The notes: generated by a model from the letters alone, not told the origin. 64,000 bases of DNA from Adineta vaga (GCA_021613535.1 CP075494.1:10478001-10542000), one strand, 5' to 3'. Shown: positions 10,283 to 22,272, counted from the first letter of the stretch. Made by a program: numbers and translations.

Positions 10283-11449
10283 TCATGGCCAATAAAGACT
10301 CAAATAAGCTTCTTTACGTTGAAGTTTTTTAATTAATCGATCCTCAAGTAACTAAAAATTATAACAACAATAAAGCATTGGAAATATACATTTATAAAAA
10401 GTTGTGATATTTTCATACCTGAACTCTTGCAGTAGTACCACCATGCTCATGAATATCCGAACAATCACGAACTTTCTCAAAAGCTTGAAGATATCTATAC
10501 AGAGAAAAAACAAACAAATGATTTCTATTTTCGAACAGGTTATTGAAAATTACGGTCTTTTGAATTTTTCTTGCCATTGCCAATTAAAATTAAAACATGG
10601 AGTACATAAAATTTCCTTGTGATATTGATAATAATCTCCTATTGGTTGTTTTCGACAAATTTCACACTAAAAGTATTCATCAGAATAGTGACATTCCTAT
10701 ATCATTTTCATACTTTATCAGTATTCGTTGGTACACATTTGGTTTTCACTACAGGCATCAAACTTGTTCGACCACCAAAACTATGTCGCATATGAGCTTG
10801 TCGATTCTGTTTGACATTCCATTCATACGTTCCCGGTCTTCATATCATCAAACAAATTTGTTTTCTTTTCCTGTCTAAATTGAAAAGAAAATCCTACCCT
10901 GGAAGATTGCCACGTTTAGCAAGTGATGGTAAACGATTTTCACCGACATTAAATGGTTTAAATGCTCGTTTCCTTTCTGAAACTTTTGTTAGATCCATTT
11001 GATAAGTATCTGGACTTGGTACATCAGTCTATTAAAACAATGATGAGCAATGTGTGATGAATTCAAGTATATCACCTTCGGTACAAAAACTTCTCGTTTT
11101 TCTGTTCGCGCATTGAATGTATAACCACGTTGACTCATCGGTTGATGATCAAGTACATATCGAAATGTTGTCTTTTCATCGTTGTCATATGAACCTGGTC
11201 CACTATATTCAATAAAGCAAAAGCATATCAAAAATATAACAAGAACATAACTGTATTTACAGATTTGGTACACCACGTATTGGTGTTTGATAATTTCCAA
11301 AGCAATCATGTTGAATATCAGTTGGAAATGTGGGACGATTGAGAAATGAGGAGCCGAAAACAACCTTTGCCGGTGGTTCATCACCTGAGTAGAGTAAATG
11401 TGCAAAACAAAGCGAAAAAAGAACGAGAAAATTTCTTACCGAAAAGCAT
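10283..11449 (-). CDS. STPG-type ciliary microtubule-associated protein with CxxC pair (8 exons)
   Basis: Eight exons (11449-11440, 11384-11261, 11202-11076, 11028-10898, 10837-10714, 10666-10554, 10494-10419, 10351-10283) join in phase to 257 residues. The first two thirds carry Pro-Gly repeats of the sperm-tail STPG type: NLGPGSYDND, SPDTYQMD and LPGPGTYEWN, each followed by basic/aromatic stretches. Such repeats bind axonemal microtubules. The last third is different: CEICRKQPIGDYYQ and ILCTPC form two CxxC pairs, possibly a small zinc knuckle, then a helical basic tail ending LQRKEAYLSLYWP. I cannot name the orthologue. Bdelloids are ciliated, so an axonemal role is plausible. The first exon codes only 10 nt. 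Confidence 0.7.
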
Positions 11450-11856
11450 TTTGTTTTGCTAATGAATGAAACATAAGATGTTATTCAAAACTTAACTATG
11501 AAAAGATTAGAAGTGCATGGTTACCCAGACAGCAATTATCAATATGTAGGAATAGATGGCGTGAAAAATTTTCCTTTTGATTTATTGATGAAATGTTGAC
11601 AAATTCAAATCAATACACTTCTCTTTTCAAATATTTTATCGTTCTTTCTAACGTTTCATGTTTTTGTTATTCTTATAACAATTATTGCTCATATCACTTT
11701 TCATCATATATCATATTACCATTGTATTCAATGTATATCTCTCATATTTTATTTTTGCATGATTAATAATTTTATTGAAATATATATTTATGTATTTTAA
11801 TTTAAACAAACATTCTCGTTTTAGTTCATTTCAGATTTTGTTTTTATCATAAAATC
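11450..11856. other. Intergenic between annexin 3' end and ciliary gene
   Basis: About 400 bp of AT-rich DNA, with both flanking genes on the minus strand. I see no gene. This may hold the annexin 3'UTR. Confidence 0.5.
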
Positions 11857-13933
11857 TCATTTAATAATTGATAAAAGTAATCGTTTATAATCTCCGGACG
11901 TATCACCTCCAACATCTTGAGCTAAAGATCGATTATACGTCTGTTGATATCGCATTTTAATTTGAGCCAGATCGATCTAAAAGAAGAGTTCTGTTAAACT
12001 TTTCTATGTTTTTTCTAAAACTTACTTCAGATCGCGAAACAATAACACGAATTAATGTCGAATCTTTTGTACCAAGACCACTAACAGCTTTATGGATACG
12101 TTCAGCAAAGAACGATGGTCGATCACGAACACATGTAATTAACACGAGATATGCATCTTGAGCATCACCAGAAAATTCCGATCGAATTACTTGTGCAATA
12201 TCTTTACGATGTTTCTGAATGTTGACGAAAACATAAAGTGACTTTTTTATTCGATAGAAATTGAACTTACTTGTTGATATTCTTCAAAAGTAGCACGAAG
12301 TTGATAATAACTACGCCGTGAAAATATAGCATTGAACGTTTTTTCATCTGTACCCATTTTACCAGCGCCAGCTTTGTATAAATCATCAGCATCTTGACGA
12401 GCACGATTGCTAAATCGATATAAATGATTAGTTTAAAAAAATTAGATGAAGATAATTGTTTCCTACCGATCAATGACACTTTCAATACCCATTTGTCGAG
12501 CTTGTTGAATTTGTTGAGGAGTAAGTTCTTCACGATTAGCCTAGAAAGAAATAGAAAGATTTCTAGAATATATTGAAGAAAACATTTCATCTTTTACCTG
12601 TATTGCAGATACCAACATACGTTTGAAATCTTTTCCACGTACACGATTAGTAATGTCATGTTCAAGATCTTTGTTATAGACTATATATAACAAGAGATAA
12701 ATTGAATATAATTCATCAATTATAAATAATTTTTCCATGTCTTACTTCGTCGATATGCATCAACAATTGCTCGAATTTCTCCATTGGTTCGTGTTAATAA
12801 AATTTCTCGTAATGTGCCTTCTCTTCCCGACTATATAAAAAGAGTATTCATATAATAAAAATATATTTCTCAGACAATAAATTCGAACATTTAAAGCTTC
12901 ATGTAATGCCCATGCTTCATAATTTGCAGGTGCATCGAAAAGAGCATTAATTGTTTCTTTAAAATGTCCACTTAATTCACCACCGACTTGTTTAACTAAA
13001 TCCTAAATTACCAAAAGAGATTAAGGCGATAGTTCAATGAATATGATACATACCACACCATACATCGTTTTATAATGAAGTTTAATTTGTTGACGTTGAA
13101 TATTTGACCGATTAGCGATTATATCAATCAACGCACGTTCATTTGTTCCTAGAAAAAAGAACTTTGTAATTTCAAATAAAGTTTTATCTAAGTAATGAAT
13201 TTACCTGCGCCTTTCATTGCATTGCTTAATGTTTGACAATCGGCTTCAGCATTGAAATTTTGTGCTGGATAAATTGTTCCTTGATATTGTTCTAAACTAG
13301 CAAGAAATATAGATGATTGTTCAATTGGGAGAAATCCTGGTTGTTGATTTAAAGCAGATGGCACGCCACCCTACGAAATAAAACATACAAATAATTTCAT
13401 TCGATTTAGAAAAACAATAAGAATATCTACTTACACCATAGCCGGGCTGTCCTTGCATGTTGTTGGGATACATTCCACTCGCTGCTGGTTGAGGAGGATA
13501 GGGTTGTTGATATTGTGAATTATCATATCCTATAATAATGATAATATTACTCATGAATTTAAATTTTGCTGATTTTTTTACCGCCGTACTGTTGTGGAGG
13601 TTGATTATACATTGGTTGTTGCATTTGTCCTCCACATGGTGGTGGTGGGTAAAAGTTTCCACCAGCACCTCCACCCATGCCATAAGATGCATTTTGCATT
13701 TGATTTCCACCATATTGATCGTAAGGTCCTGGTGGTGGATAATTATTATTGTTTGGCATTTGACCTGGTGTACCATAAAGAGATGCACACGATTGATTAT
13801 CATTATAGGAAGGCATTTGTGGTGGTGGTTGTTGAAATCCACTATCTTGTGGATAATTTGGATATCCACTATTTCCTCCACCATACTGTGGTGGATAACC
13901 ACCTCCTGGATTTCCATAGGGATAGCCACTCAT
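11857..13933 (-). CDS. Annexin with Gly/Pro/Tyr-rich N-terminus (annexin A7/A11 type, multi-exon)
   Basis: Annexins bind acidic phospholipid membranes in a calcium-dependent way. The N-terminal tail (about 170 residues, MSGYPYGNPGGGYPPQYGGG and further GYP/PPP/NNN/QQ stretches) is low complexity, like annexins A7 and A11, which phase-separate and tether granules. Four annexin repeats follow: MKGAGTNERALIDIIANRS (repeat 1, type II Ca site), ALNSGREGTLREILLTRT (repeat 2, with a degenerate Ca loop), a third with GKMGTDEKTFNAIF, and AVSGLGTKDSTLIRVIVSRS (repeat 4), ending GDTSGDYKRLLLSIIK. Introns are 50-60 bp. Many spurious open frames overlap the low-complexity exon on both strands. Confidence 0.93.
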
Positions 13934-14455
13934 TTGTATATCTGTGTTGTATTCAAATCTAAAAGTGATACGTATAAAACTGGGAAGAAAAATGCATTTA
14001 TTTTAAATATATTGCTGACGGCAATGCTGACTAATCTGTTGTTATTCTTCGTCATTTTTTCCTCTTCTTGACGTACGTGCGTTTTATGACAATATAGAAG
14101 TTGGAGGAAAGAAAAGAGGGGTACGAGAGCAAACAGAACGAAACAAAAAAAAGGCAGTATTAAATTTTTCTCTAAGATTGTGGCATACGTTATAAAAAAA
14201 GGAAAGAATTTATGTTTTGCATACAGACATTGTTACTAAAGGGAAAATAAAGTGTGTGAATTTCCCATCTTACCATTTTAAAAAACTATACATCGTGAAT
14301 AATTGTTTGTCGAGATTTTAAATCTTAAATTAAAACAACACATTGAGAGAAAAAAAATAAAATCGGTGATGCTACTGAGCAATTTACACGTATTTTATTG
14401 TTTATAATTATATAAAACACAGAAAGTATCTATTCAAAAGAAGCAATTTTTCACA
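13934..14455. other. Intergenic, annexin upstream region
   Basis: About 520 bp between the annexin ATG and the stop of the protease gene. It contains T-rich tracts but no reading frame with recognisable features. Confidence 0.5.
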
Positions 14456-15522
14456 TCATCTATTTGTATATATTCGTTGGGAGAAAAGTTGTTGCTGTTG
14501 TTGTTGTTGTTGTTGTTTATAACAATATTGAAAAAAAGCTTGATCATTTGATGATTGCCAATGATATTGAGTAAAATTTGGATAATTGACATAGCCTCGT
14601 TTCATTGCTTCTCGTGGAATAATTTGAACTATAGCCCAAAATGTACTTTCTGGAGCAACAAGACGTTTATCAATTAAATATTCATATGGTACATAACAGT
14701 AGCCTTTATCACCCTAGAAGTAAAGAAATATTCGATATCTTTTCTTTTTTGAAAAATACAGTGCATTTACCCAGCTAGTACCCCATGAATTTCGAATGAT
14801 AAAATGTTGAGTATTATCATCATAGCCGACAACTAAACATGCATGATATCCTTCTTTAGCAGGAGGCTTTTTCGGTACTTCTATCCATCCTTGATTGTGA
14901 TAAGCATCATCAGAACTAAGTAAAATTCCTACTAGGACTGGTATTTCATGAGCAAGACATGTTCGAACACTATCAACATTGATTGGTATTTTAAGAGGAA
15001 TAATTGAACGACGTGCAGCTTCTTTATAAACAGTTCGTGGTGGAGGTCGCAAATATAAATTCCGATCATATGGCCATAAAGATTCTTTACAAAACCCATA
15101 TTGCTGTAGAGCTCTTATACCAGCTTCTCTTTGTGTACCAAAATTATCGCCCGGATCGTTGATATTAATGACAAATTGTTGTCGACGACGCCAATCAAGA
15201 TTTGCAAGACGTGCATTAAAATCAATAAATAATCGACTAACATCAAGTTTGAGACTAGCATAACGTTTATAAAGATATTCCAATGAACCTAAATAATAGA
15301 TTGATATGATATGATATGATTTATTTTCTATTCAATATTACCAGCAATAGCATTTGCAACACAACTACCCATATCACCCTGATCTTCAATTTCTGTCATA
15401 AATGGACGTAAATTAACACTCGGAGGTAGATTTACTCCATGACCAACTGACCATCGAAGTCTTTGTCGAAGTAAATCAACATTTCTCTTTTGTTGTGGAT
15501 ATGCGAACATTGATGGATTCAT
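14456..15522 (-). CDS. Papain-like (C1 fold) cysteine protease with polyglutamine tail (3 exons)
   Basis: Exons 15522-15342, 15288-14771 and 14713-14456 join in phase to 318 residues. The active site is complete: IEDQGDMGSCVANA (oxyanion Gln48, nucleophile Cys54), EGYHACLVVGYDD (His209) and FIIRNSWGTSWGDKGYCYVP (Asn227). GSCVANA replaces the usual GSCWAFS of animal cathepsins, and there is no signal peptide and no ERFNIN-type propeptide. It is therefore a non-lysosomal subtype, resembling C1 peptidases of bacteria and large viruses as well as some protists. The C-terminus carries nine Gln (CAA/CAG) then LFSQRIYTNR. The first ATG in frame is at 15522. Cytosolic location is inferred. Confidence 0.85.
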
Positions 15523-17152
15523 TTTCACTATCAAGAGTAATCAAGCAATTACGCAATATGATATTGTAAGTTACAGTTATAGTTTTCGTTTTCCTATTTT
15601 GATTATGACCTTCGTATTTATGGAAAATAAGTTTTTTCCATCCCTAATTTACGAAACGGAACAAGGTACATATAATAGCATGAAGGATTATTTTTGTTCG
15701 ACGAACAAAACAGTCCTTTACAAATCAATTATTCAAAGAAAAACATTCTATGTTTTCAATATATCATTTATTGATTCAAATATAAAATTCAAAATAATAC
15801 ATAACGATAAAGTATCAATCCACTTATCATTGTCTACGATAAAGTCATGCCATATACATAATTATTTAATGTCATCTACAAATTAGTATTCATCTCTCAT
15901 CCTTCAATATAGAATAAAAAATAGATATTCATTCTTTCATGTTATATGTAAAAATATACGACATTTATTTGAATATTATACTAATGAAGAGAAGAATGAT
16001 ATTACTCTTCTCTAATAAAACACCAGCATTGTATTGAATGATGTCTTCATTGTAACAGAGAAGTATTTGATGCGATTGTTGTTTTCCGCAAAGTAATTGT
16101 AAGAAACTTACTAAGTCTTTTTGTCTAATGATCAGTAAGATGTAGATGATCATTCGGTTTTTTTTTCTTTCTTTCCCCTTGAGTAAGTCAAGGTCATTAT
16201 TCTAGTTGATTACAAAAAGTAATAAGAGCATGAAAAATAAATGAAAAATCAATAGTGACAAAATTCTAATTAATATTGGATAGATATAGAATAGAATTCA
16301 TTAGAAAATACGTTGTCAATTTATTGATCTATTCCATATGTACAAGAGAAGACGAGAAAAAGAGATGAAAATGATGACATACAATAAAAATAAATATAAT
16401 TTCTTCGTATCGTATGAAGTGTTCGAGGTCAACTAATCATAACGTAGTGACTTGAAGTAATAGGCATATTAACTCAACAATCGTAGTAATCATCGTAAAA
16501 GTTATTATGTTAAAGAATACTACGATGATATTGATCGGTCGTTTGTAAAAAAAAAAAGAAAAAGAATCATTATATGTCAATATCCATCCATACATATCCG
16601 ATTTCATTTTTCAGTTATTTTTTTTTTCATACGGCTGACAGATTTGTGTAAGCTGTAAGTAAACGATGATACTGATAGGAAAGATATTTAATCTATTTTC
16701 GTTTTCTTTTCCTCCCTTTTCTTTTTCTTGTAATTTATCTCTTTTGATGGAAACTTCCAATGACAATGATGAAGTGTATCTCTTCTTATTTACGCATCTT
16801 GTTGTTTCTCGTCTTTCTGATGGAAAATGACACATACACATCATGATAAAATAAACGTCGAAAGAAAGACAAATCATATACATATTTGCCTATACACTTT
16901 AACGACATTGTAAACGGAGGCACATGTAAATTGTATCTATCTATACTTTAATCGTAAGAAAACGAATTGATTGTTTGTTCAAAAAATACTTTTACTCTTC
17001 CCTTCTCTTTACTTACTAAGTCTCGATAGTCATTGTCCTCTATTGTTCTAATTAGTCTCCACCTTCAACACTTTCATAGAGAGAAAGAGAGAGAAGAACA
17101 TCACCTACATCTTTCTTTTCTTTTCTTCGAAACATGAACAAATCGAATAAGC
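15523..17152. other. Intergenic, no supported gene
   Basis: 1.6 kb of AT-rich sequence with poly-A/T tracts and a GA-rich stretch near 17083-17096. Open frames here are short and of non-coding composition. It probably contains the promoter of the CDR2-like gene. Confidence 0.55.
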
Positions 17153-18411
17153 ATGGCTTCAACACCATCACTAGAACAAAAACATTACTTATTTCAGATC
17201 AATCAACATGTTCAAGCATCTATAATGCTTTTATCAATAATGGACAGTGCAGAAATCGATTTAAATAACACTCTTCTCTCTTCATCTTCAATTTCATCAA
17301 CAGATTCGAATGATTATGAAAAAGGTTTTCTTATTTTAACAAAACTATGTCTTCCATCTCTTGAACAAATCATCTACGATTTTATAGATCTTCGATTAGC
17401 TGCTGAACTTGGTCGTTGTTTACTTGAACGTAATCATGAATTACAAAATTATATACAACATCTGCAAAAACAACTTGATGATAAACAATCTGATGCAAAA
17501 GTATGAATCTAAAGAGAAATTAACGATTTTCAAAGTAATTTCTTCATATAAATTTAGTTATTACATTCGAAATATCTTGCTGTTCGTGAACAACTTGACG
17601 CGAAATGTAAACACAATGAATTATTAGATGCAACAAATTTTGATCTCGAACAAGAACTTGCATTACAACGACATGAAAATGAAAAAAATCGACAACATGT
17701 TAAAGAGTAAAACGTCTTGCTATTATTTCCAATAAAAGAAATTAACTTTCTTTTAGATTATTTGATCTCTGTGAAAAAACACGAAAACAATGTCATGATA
17801 TCGAACATGAATATGGAACATTTCGTGCGAAACAATTTTCATCGTATTTTCATTCGAAACAGATTAATTCTCCTTATCAAACTTCCATTTTTTCTACACC
17901 GATCTCCAGTAAACGACAACGATCCAATTCGTTTAGTTTAAAACCATTACCTAATTCGCCTACATCGATTATTTCACCTGTATCTCCAAATCTATTCGAT
18001 GCTTCTAATACATCGGTTTTTAAATCACATCTCACTGATTTGAAATCTCGTATTAATTCATTAACAATTGAATGTTCAACTTTAAACGATCAACTTTTTC
18101 AATCTGAACAAGAAAAACATTATTTAATTGATCGTATTAATCAATTGGAACGACAACATCGTGATGATAATGATTCACTTCAAAATGAAATCAATTCCTA
18201 TCGAAAATTATTAGATAAATATTCTCAAGATACAACCAAATCATTATTATCCAATGTTTATTCACCACCGGAACATGATCTTTCATTATATGATGAAGTT
18301 TCTCTCGAAAATAAACGATCAAAATCTTCGTACGAACCAACAAATTATAAAGATTTATTTGCAGGTGTTTATGATAAATTAAAAACGAACGTTAAGACCA
18401 TCGATCATTAA
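17153..18411 (+). CDS. CDR2/BICD-related coiled-coil protein with CC1 box (3 exons)
   Basis: Exons 17153-17500, 17558-17706 and 17757-18411 join in phase to 383 residues. Residues about 80-98 read LRLAAELGRCLLERNHELQ, the AAxxG-type CC1 box followed by coiled coil that in CDR2, BICD-related, HAP1 and TRAK proteins contacts dynein light intermediate chain. Further heptads (KYLAVREQLDAKCKHNELLD, HLTDLKSRINSLTIE) flank a Ser/Pro-rich linker (SNSFSLKPLPNSPTSIISPV). The short length and LAAELGxxLLERN wording fit CDR2/CDR2L best, a cytoplasmic adaptor family. It could instead be a BICDR-type adaptor. Confidence 0.7.
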
Positions 18412-18964
18412 TTGTATATTATCTGTCTGTATGTTTCTAATATTTGAATTTTTCTCTTTGTAAAATGCGTTTGTTCGCAATCTCGTACATATTGTCTTTC
18501 TTTTCTTTTAATATCAGTATGATTTCAATGTGTGCGTATATTTGTAGCTTTTCCTCTTCTTCTTCTTCTTTTTTTTCTTCTGTTCAACCGTTGTAGTTAA
18601 TTCTTTCTAATCAGATGCTTGAAATGAATAACAAATACTTTGTAATTAAATATGTTGTTGGTAAGAAGATATGGAATCACATTGAGAAGGTAAAACAGAT
18701 TAATTAGAATGACAACCTTGAGATTCTCGTGGAAATAATTGATTACGACCAATTAGATATCATTTGCATGAAGTATGTTAGAAATGGATTGATTTTCTAC
18801 GAGTGAAATCTCACTTTTGCTATGTAATATTGCCTCTTTTTTTTTCAAATAGAAGAGAATAAACGAAAATTCGTCACAAATAATCATAAAAATATCTCTT
18901 ATCTTACTGATAGTCTCATTTCACCTTTGCAAATTCCTTAGCACAAATAAATAAATAACTGACT
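18412..18964. other. Intergenic, no gene seen
   Basis: About 550 bp with CTT-rich tracts near 18553-18585. I see no coding features. Confidence 0.55.
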
Positions 18965-19657
18965 ATGACAAACTTTATATACATACAATATCTAATTCTA
19001 TTCCTTAATACTGTCAATTCATTGAATTGTAACTTACCATCATTTGAAAATCTGAATGTTCAATCTGATTTCGATTTAAAACAATTTTTGGGTATTTGGT
19101 ATGAAATCAAATGGTTACCAAGCGAACCACATAATGAATCGGATATTTGGCGAGATTATTATCAATCATTTCAATTAGAAGATTCTTCATCACATACTCT
19201 TCAAGTACCAGGTAAAGCACGTTTATTAAATCAAGAGAAATGCTTTTCATTCGGTCCGTGGACTATCATTGCAAATAATAGTGCGAAAATGATTGTACAA
19301 AAGAAAAGTCTCAATACACAAACATTCCTTAATTGGCCTTATTACATATTACAAACTGATTACAAAAATTATGCATTGATCTATGCTTGCACTTCTGAGA
19401 ATTATACACTTTCTAATCCATGTCTACATCCTGCTGTATGGGTATTTAGTCGAACAACGACATTATCGACTGTTTATATGACAGAAGTTGATGATTATAT
19501 GACAAACATTTTATGTATTAATCTAACTGAACTTGAAATCACTCCACATGATGGAGAAGCATGTTATTCATTATCGAATATCTGTGATAAAAATTTAGTT
19601 CTATTGATATTTTTATTTTTAACATCCATTATAAAGAAAGAAAGAGAATTTATATAA
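18965..19657 (+). CDS. Secreted or membrane-tethered lipocalin-like protein
   Basis: Single exon, 230 residues. A hydrophobic signal peptide (residues 1-20, IYIQYLILFLNTVNSLNC) precedes the first lipocalin signature FLGIWYEIKW (G43-x-W45). A later strand YALIYACTSEN matches the second conserved region. Cysteines near residues 22, 92, 145, 153 and 183 could form disulphides. Lipocalins carry small hydrophobic ligands. The C-terminus ends in a hydrophobic stretch (NLVLLIFLFLTSII) then a KKEREFI tail. This suggests a membrane anchor, or a GPI signal if cleaved, which is unusual for the family. It lies convergent to SSNA1, 42 bp from its stop. Confidence 0.75.
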   Translation: MTNFIYIQYLILFLNTVNSLNCNLPSFENLNVQSDFDLKQFLGIWYEIKWLPSEPHNESDIWRDYYQSFQLEDSSSHTLQVPGKARLLNQEKCFSFGPWTIIANNSAKMIVQKKSLNTQTFLNWPYYILQTDYKNYALIYACTSENYTLSNPCLHPAVWVFSRTTTLSTVYMTEVDDYMTNILCINLTELEITPHDGEACYSLSNICDKNLVLLIFLFLTSIIKKEREFI

Positions 19658-19699
19658 ATCGAATAACAAATAAACGTACATTGGAGATTTTATGTGTTT

Positions 19700-20127
19700 C
19701 TATTCGTCAACTTTTGTACGAAGTGAATGTGATTCTCGTTTAAGTACCTACAAATAAAATACTTGCAAATTTGGCAATAAATAATTATCTTACATTTAGT
19801 AATGTTTGTGAACTTTCAAGAATTTTCATATACGCTGCCTCTGTTTCACTGATTGTTCGATCAAATTCTGTTCTTGCTGTTATCTTTTTAGCTAAATTTT
19901 CGTTAATTTTAGCGAGTTTTTCACTTGATATACGAATTTCATTTTCTAATTTATGTTTATCTTCCTCTTCAATTAAAATCTGACGTTGTAATTCATCACG
20001 CTTTCCACATAGATCTTCAATACCTATATAACACTAAGTTCGATAGATAAAAGAAATTATTCGAAAAAAACAAACATTTCACTAATTCATTGTTATAATT
20101 TTGAAGCGCTGCGCCTTGTTGAGACAT
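19700..20127 (-). CDS. SSNA1: SSNA1/NA14 microtubule-branching centrosomal protein (3 exons)
   Basis: Exons 20127-20076, 20023-19794 and 19747-19700 join to 109 residues (human 119). Conservation is very high: [20 protein letters not shown] at the N-terminus, then [20 protein letters not shown] and [24 protein letters not shown]1 is a single long coiled coil that self-assembles and nucleates branched microtubules at centrosomes, basal bodies and axons. It is too fragmented to appear as a single open frame. The gene is head-to-head with RP2, another ciliary protein, with 233 bp between the ATGs. Confidence 0.96.
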
Positions 20128-20360
20128 GTTCGAATGCTCGTCCGAAAAATTTCTCTTTCTTTCAATTCCATGGCAATATACACAATGGATGACTACTCCT
20201 TACAACAAACTGCATTCAGATAAGTCACTTAAGCATTTGATCAACTTTGGTAAAGTATGGACGAAAAATTCTTGATGATTTTGTCAATAATATAAAAGAA
20301 AGAGAAAAAGGAAGAAAAATCTTCTTTCTCTTCTTCTTCTTGGCAGACTAATTGTTAGGT
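20128..20360. promoter_or_regulatory. Shared divergent promoter region (SSNA1 / RP2)
   Basis: A 233-bp interval between two divergent cilium-related genes. It contains CT- and AG-rich tracts. The sequence TTGTTAG directly before the RP2 ATG is a possible splice-leader acceptor. The assignment rests on geometry. Confidence 0.35.
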
Positions 20361-22131
20361 ATGGGGGCTATCTACTCGTTTTTCTTTCGTTAGTCGACTA
20401 CTACCAATAATGCCGAGCCATCATCACCACCTCCACGTCAACTCTATTCTTGGTTAGAACGTTTACTCTAATTGATGGACATGTCATTCTTCAGTTATTC
20501 TTTTACAGGGAAACTGCCGAACGAGCAGCAATTAGAAAAGAAGATTTCATTCTTGATAAACTAAAAGATCAAACAATCTATCGTTTACCAGGTTCAGTTA
20601 ATGGTCAACAATTCATCAGTAAGATAAATAATTTCTTTATGATTATTTAATTTTAAAAAAATACGATTTATTTCAGTTCAAAATTGCGATGTAAGTTCAA
20701 TGGAAATCACTCTCGATTTCATTTCATTATTATCTCATAGAATTGCACAATCTATGTGTTCGATTACACCGATTGTGTTCAAATTGATGATTGCACAAAT
20801 TGTCGTATTTTTATTGGTGCAGTTCGTGGAAGGTAATTCTTTATTTCCTTGGAAGAAAAGATTATGTTCTGTTTTTAGTATTTTCATTCGAGATTCAATT
20901 AATTGTGTCTTAGCAACGAGTTGTCAACAATTTCGTACACGAGATTGTCGTGATACATATGTTTATTTATCATGTTCAAGTCAACCAGTTATTGAATCAT
21001 CACATAATATTATATTTGGATGTTTAACAATGAATTATAAAAATTTAGCTGGTAAGATCATAAAAGAAGAATTATTTATTCGTATGAATGAGTATTATAG
21101 ATCAATATAAATCAGCTGGGATCAGTCCATGGAATAATAATTGGAGTAATAATCATGATTTTACGTCAGTTCCCGATGGAAAGAACTATTCATTACTTGA
21201 TAAAGTAATTGTTTGTTTTCACAATAACAAAAAAATATATTGTTCTCTTTTTCCATGGAATTCTTCTAGGATGATCATGTTTTCAAACATTTACCCATTC
21301 CAACTGATCCATCTTGTGCTGATTTAAACATCAACGATGATGTTGATGCAAGTGTTACACCATATACATATGGTGAATCATATCAGAATAAAAATGAAGA
21401 AGTAAGAACTTGATAATTTCCCTTGAGTAGATTATGGCATTCAATATTAATAGAAGAGATTTAATACTATTTCCTTTTCGTTTAAAATTTGAATAGAACT
21501 ATTTGTATACTTATTTCTATTCGAATAAACTGACTGTAATGAAAAGAGTACCGACAACAATAAGAGGATTAACATTGAAGACGAATTAGATTCTAATTAT
21601 TTTTCTTTGATCTTTATAGAAGAGAAATGAAAGGTTTTTATTTGATTTTTAGCGTTGTTTGGTCATATTTTTTCATGATCCAAATGCAGATGCTTGTGCA
21701 CGTGCATTGATTGCATCAATAAAACAATCTAATGTTTGTATTTCGAAATCTCTACATTGTCTCATTGAATATCTTATTATTGAATATAGATTATACTTGT
21801 ACAAAGTAAATCATATACAATCGATGATACAAGTGTCGCACGACTTTTTGGCGAAGATCAGAAATATCATGCATTAGCTGGAAAAGGTCCAGTTATTGGA
21901 TTGGAATTATCAGGTTCAAATTGTATATCTATTTGTCAAGAAGCACTTCGAAATTTAATTGCAACAAAATATCCAAATTTACCTCGTAAGTTTAGAATAA
22001 TTAATCAGCATTAAAATTCAATTGAGTGATCTTTATTTTCATCTGTAGATTTTATCAGTGAATCAGCTGCTGTTGTTCCTGGTCAACTTGACAAATTCTA
22101 TAATTTTGCTAGTATGCAAATGTTTGCATAA
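20361..22131 (+). CDS. RP2: RP2 (XRP2) ARL3 GTPase-activating protein, 10 exons, in-frame TAG near N-terminus
   Basis: RP2 is the GAP for ARL3 and releases lipidated cargo at the ciliary base. Exons: 20361-20452, 20509-20618, 20677-20690, 20741-20832, 20879-21051, 21101-21204, 21270-21401, 21653-21733, 21790-21985 and 22049-22131; all phases fit. The TBCC/CARP beta-helix is clear: [40 protein letters not shown] with the catalytic-arginine region, and [15 protein letters not shown]-terminal NDK-like domain follows, [12 protein letters not shown] to FYNFASMQM. The first exon reads [10 protein letters not shown], a myristoylation-type MGxxxS start, then an in-frame TAG (20391) before [20 protein letters not shown]. 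Without that stop the protein is 358 residues (human 350). Confidence 0.9.
20391..20393 (+). other. In-frame TAG at codon 11 of RP2
   Basis: Seen directly. The frame before and after the TAG is the same, the myristoylation-type N-terminus lies before it and the conserved QLYSWE segment after it. A 29-nt intron (GTTAGT...GAG) would shift the frame and is implausibly short. Candidate explanations are a base error, an allelic null, an alternative 5' exon, or readthrough. Confidence 0.7.
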
Positions 22132-22232
22132 GAATTTTCATTGAATTGAATGTAATCAAGAGAATGTTCATTTTATCATTGAAAAAATTAATAATGAAAT
22201 CCGTCCATTGAATGATTGCTTTTACGAAGATC

Positions 22233-22253
22233 TGTTTTCTTTTTTTTTTGTAG
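22233..22253 (+). promoter_or_regulatory. Candidate (trans-)splice acceptor before SCAI
   Basis: A long pyrimidine run ending TTTGTAG, 20 nt upstream of the SCAI ATG and about 100 nt after the RP2 stop. It fits an internal operon acceptor, or a 5'-leader intron. Confidence 0.4.
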
Positions 22254-22272
22254 ATTATCTAAAGATGAAAGA

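Noticed and set aside
13321-14071. Long overlapping frames on both strands around 13.3-14.1 kb
   Set aside because: They are by-products of the repetitive Gly/Pro/Tyr/Gln-rich first exon of the annexin gene, whose frame alone encodes the family-typical tail.
14480-14520. GTT/CAA trinucleotide run as a microsatellite
   Set aside because: On the minus strand it is in frame as the glutamine tail of the protease, so it was treated as coding.
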